Program-made: the position numbers and the translations under genes | Shown: positions 41,876 to 50,809 of the stretch, piece after piece | Position numbering within the stretch: the stretch's first letter is position 1 | Layout: every line of letters starts with the position of its first letter | The notes under the pieces: model-generated | Told to the model about the DNA's origin: nothing | Databases searched by the model: none | The model's input: only the letters and a program-made list of their open reading frames with translations | Origin: Achromobacter pulmonis | GTDB taxonomy: Bacteria > Pseudomonadota > Gammaproteobacteria > Burkholderiales > Burkholderiaceae_B | DNA: 64,000 nt | Direction of reading: 5' to 3' | Assembly (NCBI RefSeq): GCF_002885955.2 | Contig: NZ_POQS01000006.1 | Location: 176,889 to 240,888, forward strand

Positions 41876-43336
41876 CTAAGCGGTGCCGCCTACGGTGAGG
41901 CCCTCCATGCGCACCGTCGGCATGCCGACGCCGACCGGCACGCTCTGGCCGTCCTTGCCGCAGGTGCCCACGCCGGAATCCAGCTGCAGGTCGTTGCCGA
42001 TCATGGTGACGCGGTTCATGGCGTCCGGGCCGTTGCCGATGAGGGTGGCGCCCTTGACCGGGTAGGTCACCTTGCCGTTTTCGATCATGTAGGCCTCGGA
42101 GGCCGAGAACACGAACTTGCCGTTGGTGATGTCGACCTGGCCGCCGCCGAAATTGACCGCGTACAGGCCGCGCTTGACCGAGGAGATGATTTCCTCGGCC
42201 GGCTTGTCGCCGGCCAGCATGTAGGTGTTGGTCATGCGCGGCATCGGCAGGTGGGCGAAGGATTCGCGGCGGCCGTTGCCGGTGGCGGCGGTTTTCATGA
42301 GGCGCGCGTTGAGCGTGTCCTGCATGTAGCCGCGCAGGATGCCGTCTTCGATCAGCACGTTGCGCTGGGTGGCGTTGCCCTCGTCGTCGATGTTGAGCGA
42401 GCCACGGCGGTCCGGGATCGTGCCGTCGTCGACCACCGTCACGCCCTTGGAAGCCACGCGCTCGCCGATGCGGCCCGAGAACACGCTGGAGCCCTTGCGG
42501 TTGAAGTCGCCTTCCAGGCCGTGGCCGACCGCCTCGTGCAGCAGGATGCCGGGCCAGCCCGAACCCAGCACCACGGTCATTTCGCCGGCCGGCGCCGGTC
42601 GCGCCTCGAGGTTGACCAGGGCTTCGTGCACGGCGCGCTCGACGTAGCCCTGCAGCATGTCGTCGGTGAAATAAGCCAGGCCCAGGCGCCCGCCGCCGCC
42701 GGCATGGCCCATTTCGCGGCGGCCGTTGCGCTCGGCGATCACGGTCAGGGACAGGCGCACCAGCGGGCGCACGTCGGCGGCCAGGCGGCCGTCGCTGCCG
42801 GCCACCAGCACCACGTCGTATTCGGCGCCCAGGCCGGCCATGACCTGGATCACGTGCGGGTCGCGCGCACGCGCCATGCGCTCGACGCGTTCGAGCAGGG
42901 CGACTTTCTCGGGCGCGCTGAGCGAGGCGACGGGGTCGATGTCGGAATACAGGCTGCGGCCGGTTTCGGCTTCGACCTGGGCCGCCACTTTCACCTTGCC
43001 CGCGCCGCGCCGCGCGATGCCGCGCACGGCCTGCGCCGACGACAGCAGCGCTTCGGGCGAGAGCGAATCGGAATAGGCGAAAGCGGTTTTCTCGCCGCTC
43101 ACGGCGCGCACGCCGACGCCCTGGCTGATCGAGAAACTGCCGGTCTTGACGATGCCCTCTTCCAGGCTCCAGCCCTCGCTGCGCGTGTATTGGAAATACA
43201 GGTCGGCGTAGTCGACCTTGTGGGTGAAGATTTCACCCAGCGCGCGCGCCATATCGGCCTCGGTCAGCCCCCAGGGGTCGAGCAGCAGCGATTTGGCGGT
43301 GGCGAGGGAAGCAATGGCGGGATCGATGATTTTCAT
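41876..43336 (-). CDS. tldD: Metalloprotease subunit TldD
   Basis: A 486-residue protein close in length to E. coli TldD, the catalytic partner of TldE in a zinc peptidase that trims unfolded peptides and CcdA-like antitoxins and takes part in microcin maturation. The metal motif HEAVGHGLEGDF (HExxxH) lies in the second half, with GWPGILLHEAVGH before it, and GSFSISQGVGVRAVSGEKTAFAYSD is near the N-terminus. I chose the ATG at 43336 (MKIIDPAIASL). The tldE partner is not in this window. Confidence 0.95.
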   Translation of the reverse strand: MKIIDPAIASLATAKSLLLDPWGLTEADMARALGEIFTHKVDYADLYFQYTRSEGWSLEEGIVKTGSFSISQGVGVRAVSGEKTAFAYSDSLSPEALLSSAQAVRGIARRGAGKVKVAAQVEAETGRSLYSDIDPVASLSAPEKVALLERVERMARARDPHVIQVMAGLGAEYDVVLVAGSDGRLAADVRPLVRLSLTVIAERNGRREMGHAGGGGRLGLAYFTDDMLQGYVERAVHEALVNLEARPAPAGEMTVVLGSGWPGILLHEAVGHGLEGDFNRKGSSVFSGRIGERVASKGVTVVDDGTIPDRRGSLNIDDEGNATQRNVLIEDGILRGYMQDTLNARLMKTAATGNGRRESFAHLPMPRMTNTYMLAGDKPAEEIISSVKRGLYAVNFGGGQVDITNGKFVFSASEAYMIENGKVTYPVKGATLIGNGPDAMNRVTMIGNDLQLDSGVGTCGKDGQSVPVGVGMPTVRMEGLTVGGTA

Positions 43337-43390
43337 GGGACTCTGTTCAGGGACGGCGGCGTGGAGACGCGCGCCTGCAATGGCGCTCAA

Positions 43391-43908
43391 GACCGTATCG
43401 TACCGCCGACTCGGCCCCGGCGTCGCGGCCGCCGCAAGGATTATCCGCCCATCCCATATGGGGGCGGGACATTAACTATCAAGTTAAGCAAATTTGTGGC
43501 TTTGGATGGATTACGCCAGCTCATCGTACAACTTGACATGAAAATGAAATCGCCGTGCGCGACGCCATTATGCCCGGCGCGCGCCCCAGCGGATTCACCC
43601 TCGCCGGCGATTAAACGGTAACTATCATGACAAGTCATCTGACTACTTGTGCAAATATGTGGCGTCATTCAGTGTCCACGTAGTGGAACTCCATATGTTT
43701 CAAGTTGTCCCATATCTGCGAATATTCATTCCCGCCGGCGTCCGCCGCGGCGATATGGATAAGTTTAAAGATCGCCCGACCCTTTTGATACAAAGTAATT
43801 AGTCCTAAAACAAGGAAATCAGGACGTAATTTATGTATTATGCGAGGCACAACAATTACACATAACTTCGCCGGCGATTAAAAGCAGTTCCATAATCAGG
43901 AATAAACC
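43391..43908 (+). promoter_or_regulatory. AT-rich control region upstream of the H-NS-like gene
   Basis: No convincing gene lies in these 518 bases. From about 43440 the base composition is far more AT-rich than the rest of the window, with many TpA and A/T tracts. CGCCGGCGATTAAA occurs at 43602-43615 and again, exactly, at 43869-43882 just before the gene start. H-NS proteins commonly bind such AT-rich DNA and repress their own genes, so this is a likely autoregulatory region. The exact promoter is not assigned. Confidence 0.55.
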
Positions 43909-44289
43909 ATGGCCCGAGAAACCTACGCAGCACTGCAAGCAAAGATCGAAAAAGAGATCAACAAGCTCCAGAAGAAGGCTGAAATCCTCCAAACCAAACG
44001 TCGCAAGCCCGTGATCAACTCGATCATCACCTCGATGCGCGAGTACGACATCACGCCCGAGGAGATCATTGCAGCCTATGGCGCCGCCAAGCCCGGCCGC
44101 GCCGCCGGCGGCCGCCGCAAGGCTGGCGCCGCTGCGCGCCCCGCCACCGCCGCCAAGCGCGCCGTCGCGCCCAAGTACCGCCATCCGCAAACCGGCGAAA
44201 CCTGGAGCGGCCGCGGCAAGGCGCCGCGCTGGCTGGCCGCCGAAGAAGCCGCCGGCGCCACCCGCGATAGTTTTCTTATCAAAGAATAA
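43909..44289 (+). CDS. bpH3: H-NS family histone-like protein, BpH3-like
   Basis: A 126-residue nucleoid protein of the H-NS/BpH3 family known from Bordetella. The N-terminal coiled coil (ALQAKIEKEINKLQKKAEIL) drives oligomerisation. A Lys/Arg/Ala-rich linker (about residues 62-88) follows. The C-terminal DNA-binding motif KYRHPQTGETWSGRGKAPRWL in outline contains the SGRGKxPxW AT-hook-like core. Such proteins bind AT-rich and horizontally acquired DNA and silence it. The gene has a long AT-rich leader region with repeats and ends in a strong bidirectional terminator. Confidence 0.93.
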   Translation: MARETYAALQAKIEKEINKLQKKAEILQTKRRKPVINSIITSMREYDITPEEIIAAYGAAKPGRAAGGRRKAGAAARPATAAKRAVAPKYRHPQTGETWSGRGKAPRWLAAEEAAGATRDSFLIKE

Positions 44290-44307
44290 AACCTATCCGG
44301 CAGTAAG

Positions 44308-44348
44308 AAATAAAATCGGCGCACCATTATGGTGCGCCGATTTTATTT
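44308..44348. terminator. Bidirectional terminator after the H-NS-like gene
   Basis: A perfect 19-base-pair stem with a TTA loop (44308-44326 and 44330-44348). The GC core GGCGCACC/GGTGCGCC is flanked by A-rich and T-rich arms, so it functions on both strands for the convergent bpH3 and DUF4136 genes. Confidence 0.92.
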
Positions 44349-44364
44349 ATGCTCGGAGCGCGAC

Positions 44365-45006
44365 TCATTGCGCGGGAAATTTGATCTCGCGCTCGGCGCC
44401 ATTATTTCCAGGGAAATTATCAAATATTGCACGCACCAGATACGGCATGGTGCGCGTGAAATCCTCGCGCTCGCTCAATATGTATGCGGTCGAACGGTAT
44501 ACCTCGGCGCCACCGCGCTGGGTATCGTAGATCTGCAGCGTGAGCGAATTGCGCTGGACCACCATCGGCACGTCCACCCAGTCGGGGCCCCAGAAGCCCG
44601 GGCCCCAGGGGCCGGGGCCGTAGAAACCGCCGTAGCCGCCATAGCCGTAGCCGCCGTAGAAATACGGGTCATACGCACGCCGCACCATTACCTGGGTCTG
44701 CGTGGTTCCGTAACGGAACGAGACATCGAAACGGCTCTTGGCGCCGTGCTGCGCCTCGACCAGGCCGGTTGCGCCGATGCCGGCGCGCACCATGTCCTGG
44801 TACGACTGATATTCGAGATTATTGTTTTGCGAGGCATCGGCCGGCACGAAGCGGTAGGTCTGCCCTTCCACGCCCGCGGGCCATTGTTGAAATGACGTCA
44901 CCCGCGCCGATACCGTGGGAGCGGCGCAGCCCGTCAACGCAAGCGCCCCCGCCACGGCGAGCACGCCGGCCCAGCGGCCCGCATTGAACATGGATGACTT
45001 GGACAT
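44365..45006 (-). CDS. DUF4136 family lipoprotein
   Basis: A 213-residue predicted lipoprotein with signal GVLAVAGALALTGCAAP (lipobox LTGC), followed by the DUF4136 domain. It has VTSFQQWPAGVEGQTYRFV, SRFDVSFRYGTTQTQVMVR and LTLQIYDTQRGGAEVYRSTA. The middle holds a Gly/Tyr/Pro-rich loop (YFYGGYGYGGYGGFYGPG). The function of the family is unknown, but it is an envelope protein. GGAAGGAG lies about eight bases before the ATG at 45006. Confidence 0.87.
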   Translation of the reverse strand: MSKSSMFNAGRWAGVLAVAGALALTGCAAPTVSARVTSFQQWPAGVEGQTYRFVPADASQNNNLEYQSYQDMVRAGIGATGLVEAQHGAKSRFDVSFRYGTTQTQVMVRRAYDPYFYGGYGYGGYGGFYGPGPWGPGFWGPDWVDVPMVVQRNSLTLQIYDTQRGGAEVYRSTAYILSEREDFTRTMPYLVRAIFDNFPGNNGAEREIKFPAQ

Positions 45007-45153
45007 TCTGCTACTCCTTCCGCACGGCGGCGCCATTTACTGCGGTTTGACCGGTCCGCACCTGAAAAGTTTACGGTAATCCATAAGGTTCAGGCGGCCC
45101 GGCGGGTCCAGCCACTACAATAGGGCCCTCGTTCATAACAGGACTGAAATCCC

Positions 45154-47859
45154 ATGCGCACCGACACGCCCGTAACCGTTTATCGCAAGGATTACCAGCC
45201 CTACCCCTACGATATTCCCGAAGTCGCGCTCGCCTTCGACCTCGCGCCCGACGCGACCGAAGTGCGCTGCGCCATGCAGGTGCGCCGCAAGCCCGACGCC
45301 GGCGCCGACGCGGCGCTGGTCCTCGACGGCGAAGAGCTGGAACTCGTCTCGGTAGCGGTGGATGGCGCGGCGTTGCCGGCCGAACGCTACCGCCTTTCCG
45401 AGCGCCGCCTCGAACTGCTGGGGCTGCCTGCCAGCGCCACGGTGGAAATCGTCAGCCGCTGCAAGCCTTCGGCCAATTCCACGCTGATGGGCCTGTACGT
45501 GTCCGGCGGCAATTTCTTCACGCAGTGCGAGGCCGAGGGATTCCGCCGCATCACCTGGTTCGCCGACCGGCCCGACGTGATGTCGCGCTACCGCGTCACC
45601 CTGCGCGCCCTGCCCGACTATCCGGTGCTGCTGTCCAACGGCAACCTGGTCGCCTCGCGCCAGCTGCCCGACGGGCGCAACGAAGTCGAATGGGAAGACC
45701 CGTTCCCCAAGCCCTGCTATCTGTTCGCCCTGGTGGCAGGCAAGCTCACGCATCGCGAAACCACGGTCAAGACCGCCAGCGGCCGCGACGTGCTGCTGCA
45801 GGTCTACAGCGATCCCGGCTCCGAGACCAAGACCGAATGGGCGCTGGACTCGCTGGTGCGCGCGCTGCGCTGGGACGAAAACCGTTTCGGCCTGGAGCTG
45901 GACCTGGACCGCTTCATGGTCGTGGCCGTCCATGATTTCAATATGGGCGCGATGGAAAACAAGGGCTTGAACATTTTCAACGCCGCCTACGTGCTGGCCG
46001 ACGCCGACACCGCCACCGACGCCAATTACGAAGGCATCGAATCCGTCATCGGCCATGAATACTTCCACAACTGGACCGGCAACCGCGTGACCTGCCGCGA
46101 CTGGTTCCAGCTGAGCCTGAAAGAAGGCCTGACCGTCCTCCGCGACCAGGAATTCAGCGCCGACATGATGGCCGACGGCATGGAGGCCGCGGCCGCCGCC
46201 AGCGCCCGCGCCGTCAAGCGCATCGACGACGTGGTGGCGCTGCGCGCCGCGCAGTTCCCGGAAGACGCCGGGCCCATGGCCCACCCGATCCGCCCGGAAA
46301 GCTACCAGGAGATCGGCAATTTCTACACCGCCACCGTGTACGAGAAAGGCGCCGAGGTCATCCGCATGCAGCACACGCTGCTGGGCGAGGCGGGCTTTCG
46401 CGCCGGCATGGACGAATACTTCCGCCGCCACGACGGCCAGGCCGTGACCTGCGACGACTTCGTCGCCGCGATGGAGTCCGTGTACGTGCGCCAGCACCCG
46501 GGGCGCGACCTGTCCGTATTCCGCCGCTGGTATCGCCAGGCCGGCACGCCGCGCGTGACGGTCAAGCTCGACCACGACGCCGCCGCGCGCCGCTGCACCG
46601 TGACGCTGACCCAGGCGTGCCCGCCGGTGGGCGTCGAGAAGAAAGCCGGCGCCGACTACGTCAAGGCGCCCTTCCACATTCCGTTCGCCATCGGCCTGCT
46701 GGACCGTCAGGGCCGCGCCCTGCCGCTGCGCCACGAAGGCAACACCACCGAAACCGCCCTGCTGGAACTGACCGAGCAAAGCCAGCAATGGGTCTTCGAA
46801 GACATCGCCGAACGTCCGGTGCCGTCGCTGCTGCGCGACTTCTCGGCCCCGGTGATCGTGGAATACGGCTGGACCAACGAAGAGCTGGCCCTGCTGTCGG
46901 CGCATGACGGCAATCCGTTCGCGCGCTGGGAAGCGGGCCAGGAGTTCGCCACGCGCCAGATCCTGGCCCTGGCCGAGGCCCGCCAGGCCGGCCGCACGCT
47001 GCAGGCCGACCCGGCCTTCATCGACACCTGGCGCGCGCTGCTGACCGATCCGGCGCTCGACGCCGCCTACCGCGCCCGCGCCCTGGCCCTGCCCTCCGAA
47101 AAGACGCTGGCCGAACGCATGCGCCAGGTGGACCCGCCGGCTCTGGCCGTGGCCCGCGACTTCCTGCGCGCCGAACTGGGCCGCCAGCTGGCCGCCGAAT
47201 TCCGGCAGGCCTTCGAGGCCAACCAGACGCCGGGCGAGTACAGCCCGGCCCCGGTTCCGGCCGGGCGGCGCGCGCTGAAGAATCTGGCGCTCAGCCACCT
47301 CATGGCCGCCGGCGAGACCGACGCCCAGCGCCTGGCCGAACAGCTCTATGGCCAGGCCGGCAACATGACCGACAGCATGGCCGCGCTGTCGGCCCTGATC
47401 AATTTCGGCCAGGGCGAGTTTCCGCAGCAGGCGCTGGCCGCCTTCTACGACAAATGGCGCGACAACCCGCTGGTGGTGGACAAATGGTTCGCGCTGCAGG
47501 CCAGCGCGCGTTCGACTACCGTGCAGACGGCGCGCGAGCTGATGCAGCATCCCGCGTTCACGCTGCGCAACCCGAACCGCGCCCGCGCGCTGATTTTCCA
47601 GTTCTGCCTGAACAACGCCCGCGGCATGCACCATCCGGACGGTTCGGGCTACGCGTTCTGGGCCGAGCAGGTGCTGGCGCTGGACGCGCTCAACCCGGAG
47701 ATCGCCGCCCGGCTGGCCCGCGCGCTGGACAACTGGTCGCGCTTCGTGCCCGCCCTGCGCGCGCCCATGCAGGCCGCGCTGCAGCGCGTGCGGGCGCATG
47801 AGGGCCTGTCGCGCAACGTGCAGGAAATCGTATCGAAGGCGTTAGAATTCGCCGCATAG
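45154..47859 (+). CDS. pepN: Aminopeptidase N
   Basis: A 901-residue M1-family zinc aminopeptidase that removes N-terminal residues from peptides in the cytoplasm. The substrate-anchoring motif GAMEN is at residues 265-269. The zinc site HEYFH is at 301-305, with the third ligand in LKEGLTVLRDQEFS further on. The long C-terminal helical domain of the E. coli-type enzyme is complete. fbp follows ten bases after the stop, so the two are likely co-transcribed. A TACAAT at 45116-45121 may be a -10 element. Confidence 0.96.
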   Translation: MRTDTPVTVYRKDYQPYPYDIPEVALAFDLAPDATEVRCAMQVRRKPDAGADAALVLDGEELELVSVAVDGAALPAERYRLSERRLELLGLPASATVEIVSRCKPSANSTLMGLYVSGGNFFTQCEAEGFRRITWFADRPDVMSRYRVTLRALPDYPVLLSNGNLVASRQLPDGRNEVEWEDPFPKPCYLFALVAGKLTHRETTVKTASGRDVLLQVYSDPGSETKTEWALDSLVRALRWDENRFGLELDLDRFMVVAVHDFNMGAMENKGLNIFNAAYVLADADTATDANYEGIESVIGHEYFHNWTGNRVTCRDWFQLSLKEGLTVLRDQEFSADMMADGMEAAAAASARAVKRIDDVVALRAAQFPEDAGPMAHPIRPESYQEIGNFYTATVYEKGAEVIRMQHTLLGEAGFRAGMDEYFRRHDGQAVTCDDFVAAMESVYVRQHPGRDLSVFRRWYRQAGTPRVTVKLDHDAAARRCTVTLTQACPPVGVEKKAGADYVKAPFHIPFAIGLLDRQGRALPLRHEGNTTETALLELTEQSQQWVFEDIAERPVPSLLRDFSAPVIVEYGWTNEELALLSAHDGNPFARWEAGQEFATRQILALAEARQAGRTLQADPAFIDTWRALLTDPALDAAYRARALALPSEKTLAERMRQVDPPALAVARDFLRAELGRQLAAEFRQAFEANQTPGEYSPAPVPAGRRALKNLALSHLMAAGETDAQRLAEQLYGQAGNMTDSMAALSALINFGQGEFPQQALAAFYDKWRDNPLVVDKWFALQASARSTTVQTARELMQHPAFTLRNPNRARALIFQFCLNNARGMHHPDGSGYAFWAEQVLALDALNPEIAARLARALDNWSRFVPALRAPMQAALQRVRAHEGLSRNVQEIVSKALEFAA

Positions 47860-47869
47860 GGAGATTCTT

Positions 47870-48889
47870 TTGAAACGTAAAACACTGACCCAATACCTGG
47901 TGGAGCAGCAACGCTCCGCCCAAGCCCTGGCGCCGGAAGTGCGGCTGCTCATCGAAGTCGTGGCGCGCGCCTGCAAGGCCATCAGCCATGCCGTCAGCAA
48001 GGGCGCGCTCGGCGGCGTGCTCGGCAGCCTGGAAAGCGAGAACGTCCAGGGCGAAGTGCAGAAGAAGCTGGACGTGCTGTCCAACGAAATCCTGCTCGAA
48101 GCCAATGAATGGGGCGGCCACCTCGCGGCCATGGCCTCGGAGGAAATGGAAACCATCCATCTGATCCCGAACCGCTATCCCAAGGGCGAATACCTGTTGC
48201 TGTTCGATCCGCTGGACGGCTCGTCGAACATCGACGTCAACGTTTCCATCGGCACCATCTTCTCGGTGCTGCACGCGCCCCACAACGTCTCCGGCGCGCC
48301 GGTGTGCGAGCAGGATTTCCTGCAGCCCGGCAACAAGCAGGTCGTGGCGGGCTACGCGGTGTACGGTCCCCAGACCATGCTGGTGCTGACCATCGGCAAC
48401 GGCGTGGTGGGCTTTACGCTGGACCGCGAAATGGGCTCGTGGGTGCTGACCCACGAGGACATCCGCGTGCCCGAGGACACCAAGGAATTCGCCATCAACA
48501 TGTCCAACATGCGCCACTGGGCTCCCCCGGTCAAGCGCTACATCGACGACTGTCTGGCCGGTTCCACCGGCCCGCTGGGCAAGGACTACAACATGCGCTG
48601 GATCGCCTCGATGGTGGCCGACGTGCATCGCATCCTGACCCGCGGCGGCATTTTCATGTACCCCTGGGACGCGCGCGAGCCCGGCAAGGCCGGCAAGCTG
48701 CGCCTGATGTACGAAGCCAATCCGATGAGCTTCCTGGTCGAACAGGCCGGCGGCGCGGCGATCAACGGCGTGCAGCGCATCATGGACATCCAGCCCGAAA
48801 AGCTGCACCAGCGCGTCAGCGTGATCCTGGGTTCGAAGAACGAAGTCGAGCGCGTGGGCCGCTACCACGCCGAGGACGCGGCGGGCTGA
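47870..48889 (+). CDS. fbp: Fructose-1,6-bisphosphatase class 1
   Basis: A 339-residue gluconeogenic phosphatase that converts fructose-1,6-bisphosphate to fructose-6-phosphate. Metal-binding and catalytic motifs are EEMETIHLIP, LLLFDPLDGSSNIDVNVSIGTIFSV and the C-terminal YEANPMSFLVEQAGGAA. The start is a TTG at 47870 with GGGAGA a few bases upstream. No ATG lies near enough, and the encoded KRKTLTQYLVEQQ matches the expected N-terminus. The rare start may lower expression relative to pepN, ten bases upstream. A strong terminator follows. Confidence 0.96.
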   Translation: MKRKTLTQYLVEQQRSAQALAPEVRLLIEVVARACKAISHAVSKGALGGVLGSLESENVQGEVQKKLDVLSNEILLEANEWGGHLAAMASEEMETIHLIPNRYPKGEYLLLFDPLDGSSNIDVNVSIGTIFSVLHAPHNVSGAPVCEQDFLQPGNKQVVAGYAVYGPQTMLVLTIGNGVVGFTLDREMGSWVLTHEDIRVPEDTKEFAINMSNMRHWAPPVKRYIDDCLAGSTGPLGKDYNMRWIASMVADVHRILTRGGIFMYPWDAREPGKAGKLRLMYEANPMSFLVEQAGGAAINGVQRIMDIQPEKLHQRVSVILGSKNEVERVGRYHAEDAAG

Positions 48890-48905
48890 TTCCTGCCCCC
48901 CCATG

Positions 48906-48941
48906 ACAAAGCCCCGGCCTGTCATCAGGCCGGGGCTTTGT
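48906..48941. terminator. Rho-independent terminator after fbp
   Basis: ACAAAGCCCCGGCCT and AGGCCGGGGCTTTGT are perfect 15-base inverted copies around a six-base loop. The symmetrical A and T flanks suit termination of fbp and the convergent small lipoprotein gene. Confidence 0.85.
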
Positions 48942-48963
48942 CTTTACCGCGGACGGCGGAAGA

Positions 48964-49185
48964 TCACTTCACCTGTTCGATCGACTTCACGTCATCCTTG
49001 TTGATCTGGACCTTCTTGCCGTCCTTGTCGTATTCGTACATGCCGGTATCTTTGTCGTAGCTGGGCTCGTCGGGGGTCACGGTCGAGCTGCCGTCCCGCT
49101 GCTGAATGACCGAGGGAGACGAGCATCCGGCCAATACTCCAAATCCGCTCACAGCCAGGGCCAGCGTCATGGTCTTCAGATTCAT
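48964..49185 (-). CDS. YgdI/YgdR family small lipoprotein
   Basis: A 73-residue lipoprotein with a signal ending GVLAGC and a short beta-rich domain: STVTPDEPSYDKDTGMYEYDKDGKKVQINKDDV in outline, the DUF903 fold of YgdI/YgdR. E. coli relatives are small outer-membrane-anchored proteins of unknown role. GGAGAA lies seven bases before the ATG at 49185. The reading frame extends further upstream, but only this start gives the signal peptide at the N-terminus. Confidence 0.87.
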   Translation of the reverse strand: MNLKTMTLALAVSGFGVLAGCSSPSVIQQRDGSSTVTPDEPSYDKDTGMYEYDKDGKKVQINKDDVKSIEQVK

Positions 49186-49336
49186 GGGCGTGTTCTCCGA
49201 GTATGAATGTGGATTTACTGTATCTGACGCCCCGGCCGCATACGTGACGGGTTGTGGTCCAAATGCATGAGAAAGTAATCCACCCGGCCCCGATTTCATT
49301 TCCCGCTGCGCCCTGGGCGATCGCCGCCGCGCAAAC

Positions 49337-49371
49337 GAAAAACCCCTCGCCGGCCGGGCCAGCGAGGGGTT
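49337..49371 (-). terminator. Rho-independent terminator after thrC
   Basis: AACCCCTCGC (49341-49350) and GCGAGGGGTT (49362-49371) form a 10-base stem. On the minus strand the hairpin is followed by a T-run. It lies 29 bases after the thrC stop. Confidence 0.85.
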
Positions 49372-49399
49372 GCACACTCACACAAGCGGCAAGCGGCCT

Positions 49400-50809
49400 T
49401 TACACCTTGGCGTGGGCCTCGATATAGCGGCGCACCTCGGCCGGGTCGCAGTCCATGACGGCCACGCGCTGCGGCAGCGATTCCAGGTCGGCCAGATTGC
49501 CCGGCGGCGTGGCCGGGCGGCCCAGCGCCGCTTCGATGGTTTCCGAGAACTTCGCCGGCAGCGCGGTTTCCAGCACGAGCATGGGCACGCCCGGCTCGAC
49601 GAAGTCGCGCGCGACCTTGACGCCGTCGGCCGTGTGCGGATCGACCAGCACGCCGGTGGCGTCGTAGACCGAGCGGATCGTGGCCAGCCGGTCCTCGTGG
49701 GTGCTGGCGCCCGACACGAAGCCATAGCGCGACTCGAACTGCGGCAGCAGGTCGGAGAGGTCGAACGAGCCGTCGCGCGCCAGCGCCTGCCACAAGGCCT
49801 GGACGCGGCCGGCGTCGCGGCCGACCAGGTCGAACACGAAGCGCTCGAAATTCGAGGCGCGCGAGATGTCCATTGAGGGGCTGGACGTGGCGTAGGTCTG
49901 TTCCGCGGGCCGCGGGCGGTACACGCCGGTGCGGAAGAACTCCTCCAGCACGTTGTTCTCGTTGGTGGCCAGCACCAGGCGGCGGATCGGCAGGCCCATG
50001 CCGCGCGCGATGTGGCCCGACAGGATGTTGCCGAAGTTGCCCGAGGGCACGGCGAACGAGACCTGCTGGCCGGGCTTATCAGAAGCGCGCAGCCAGCCGT
50101 GGAAGTAGTACACCACCTGGGCCGCGATGCGCGCCCAGTTGATGGAATTGACCGCGCCCAGGCGGTACTTGGTCTTGAACGCCAGGTCGCCGGCCAGCGA
50201 CTTGACGATGTCCTGGGCCTCGTCGAACACGCCGCGCACCGCGATGTTGTGGATGTTCTCGTCCTGCAGCGAATACATCTGCGCGCGCTGGAAGGCGCTC
50301 ATACGGCCGTGCGGCGACAGCATGAACACCGCCACGCCGCGCTTGCCGCGCAGCGCGTACTCGGCCGCCGAGCCGGTGTCGCCCGAGGTGGCGCCCACGA
50401 TGTTCAGCGTGGTGCCGCGCTTGTCCAGCACGTATTCGAACACCTGGCCCAGGAACTGCATGGCCATGTCCTTGAAGGCCAGCGTCGGCCCTTCGGACAG
50501 GCCCAGCAGCGACAGGCCGCCGTCGAGCGGGCGCAGCGGGACGATGTCTTCGCTGTTGAAGATCTCCTGCGTGTACGCGGCGCGGGTCAGGCGGCGCAGA
50601 TCGTCGGCGGGAATGTCGGTGGCGAAGCGCGACAGCACTTCATACGCCAGGTCCGCGTACGACAGGCCGCGCCAGGATTCCAGCGTCTCGGCCGAAACCT
50701 GGGGCAGCTGCTCGGGCACCGCCAGGCCGCCGTCGGGCGCCAGACCTTCGAGCAGGATGTCGGAGAATTCCAGCGGCTTCATGCCGCCGCGGGTGGAGAT
50801 GTATTTCAT
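49400..50809 (-). CDS. thrC: Threonine synthase
   Basis: A 469-residue PLP enzyme that turns O-phosphohomoserine into threonine. Motifs are MKYISTRGG at the start, PTLAFKDMAMQFLGQ carrying the PLP lysine, IVGATSGDTGSAAEYALRG, and FAVPSGNFGNILSGHIA. The start overlaps the hom stop by four bases (ATGA), indicating translational coupling. It is the last gene of alaC-hom-thrC and is followed by a terminator. Confidence 0.97.
   Translation of the reverse strand: MKYISTRGGMKPLEFSDILLEGLAPDGGLAVPEQLPQVSAETLESWRGLSYADLAYEVLSRFATDIPADDLRRLTRAAYTQEIFNSEDIVPLRPLDGGLSLLGLSEGPTLAFKDMAMQFLGQVFEYVLDKRGTTLNIVGATSGDTGSAAEYALRGKRGVAVFMLSPHGRMSAFQRAQMYSLQDENIHNIAVRGVFDEAQDIVKSLAGDLAFKTKYRLGAVNSINWARIAAQVVYYFHGWLRASDKPGQQVSFAVPSGNFGNILSGHIARGMGLPIRRLVLATNENNVLEEFFRTGVYRPRPAEQTYATSSPSMDISRASNFERFVFDLVGRDAGRVQALWQALARDGSFDLSDLLPQFESRYGFVSGASTHEDRLATIRSVYDATGVLVDPHTADGVKVARDFVEPGVPMLVLETALPAKFSETIEAALGRPATPPGNLADLESLPQRVAVMDCDPAEVRRYIEAHAKV

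Noticed and set aside
43665..43850. A 61-codon minus-strand frame in the AT-rich region before bpH3
   Set aside because: No ribosome-binding site and no recognisable family. The region is better explained as AT-rich regulatory DNA.
45133..47799. An 888-codon open frame on the minus strand opposite pepN
   Set aside because: It is the antisense shadow of pepN, rich in Gly, Arg, His and Gln as expected from GC-biased codons read backwards, with no family motif. pepN has complete GAMEN and HEYFH motifs.
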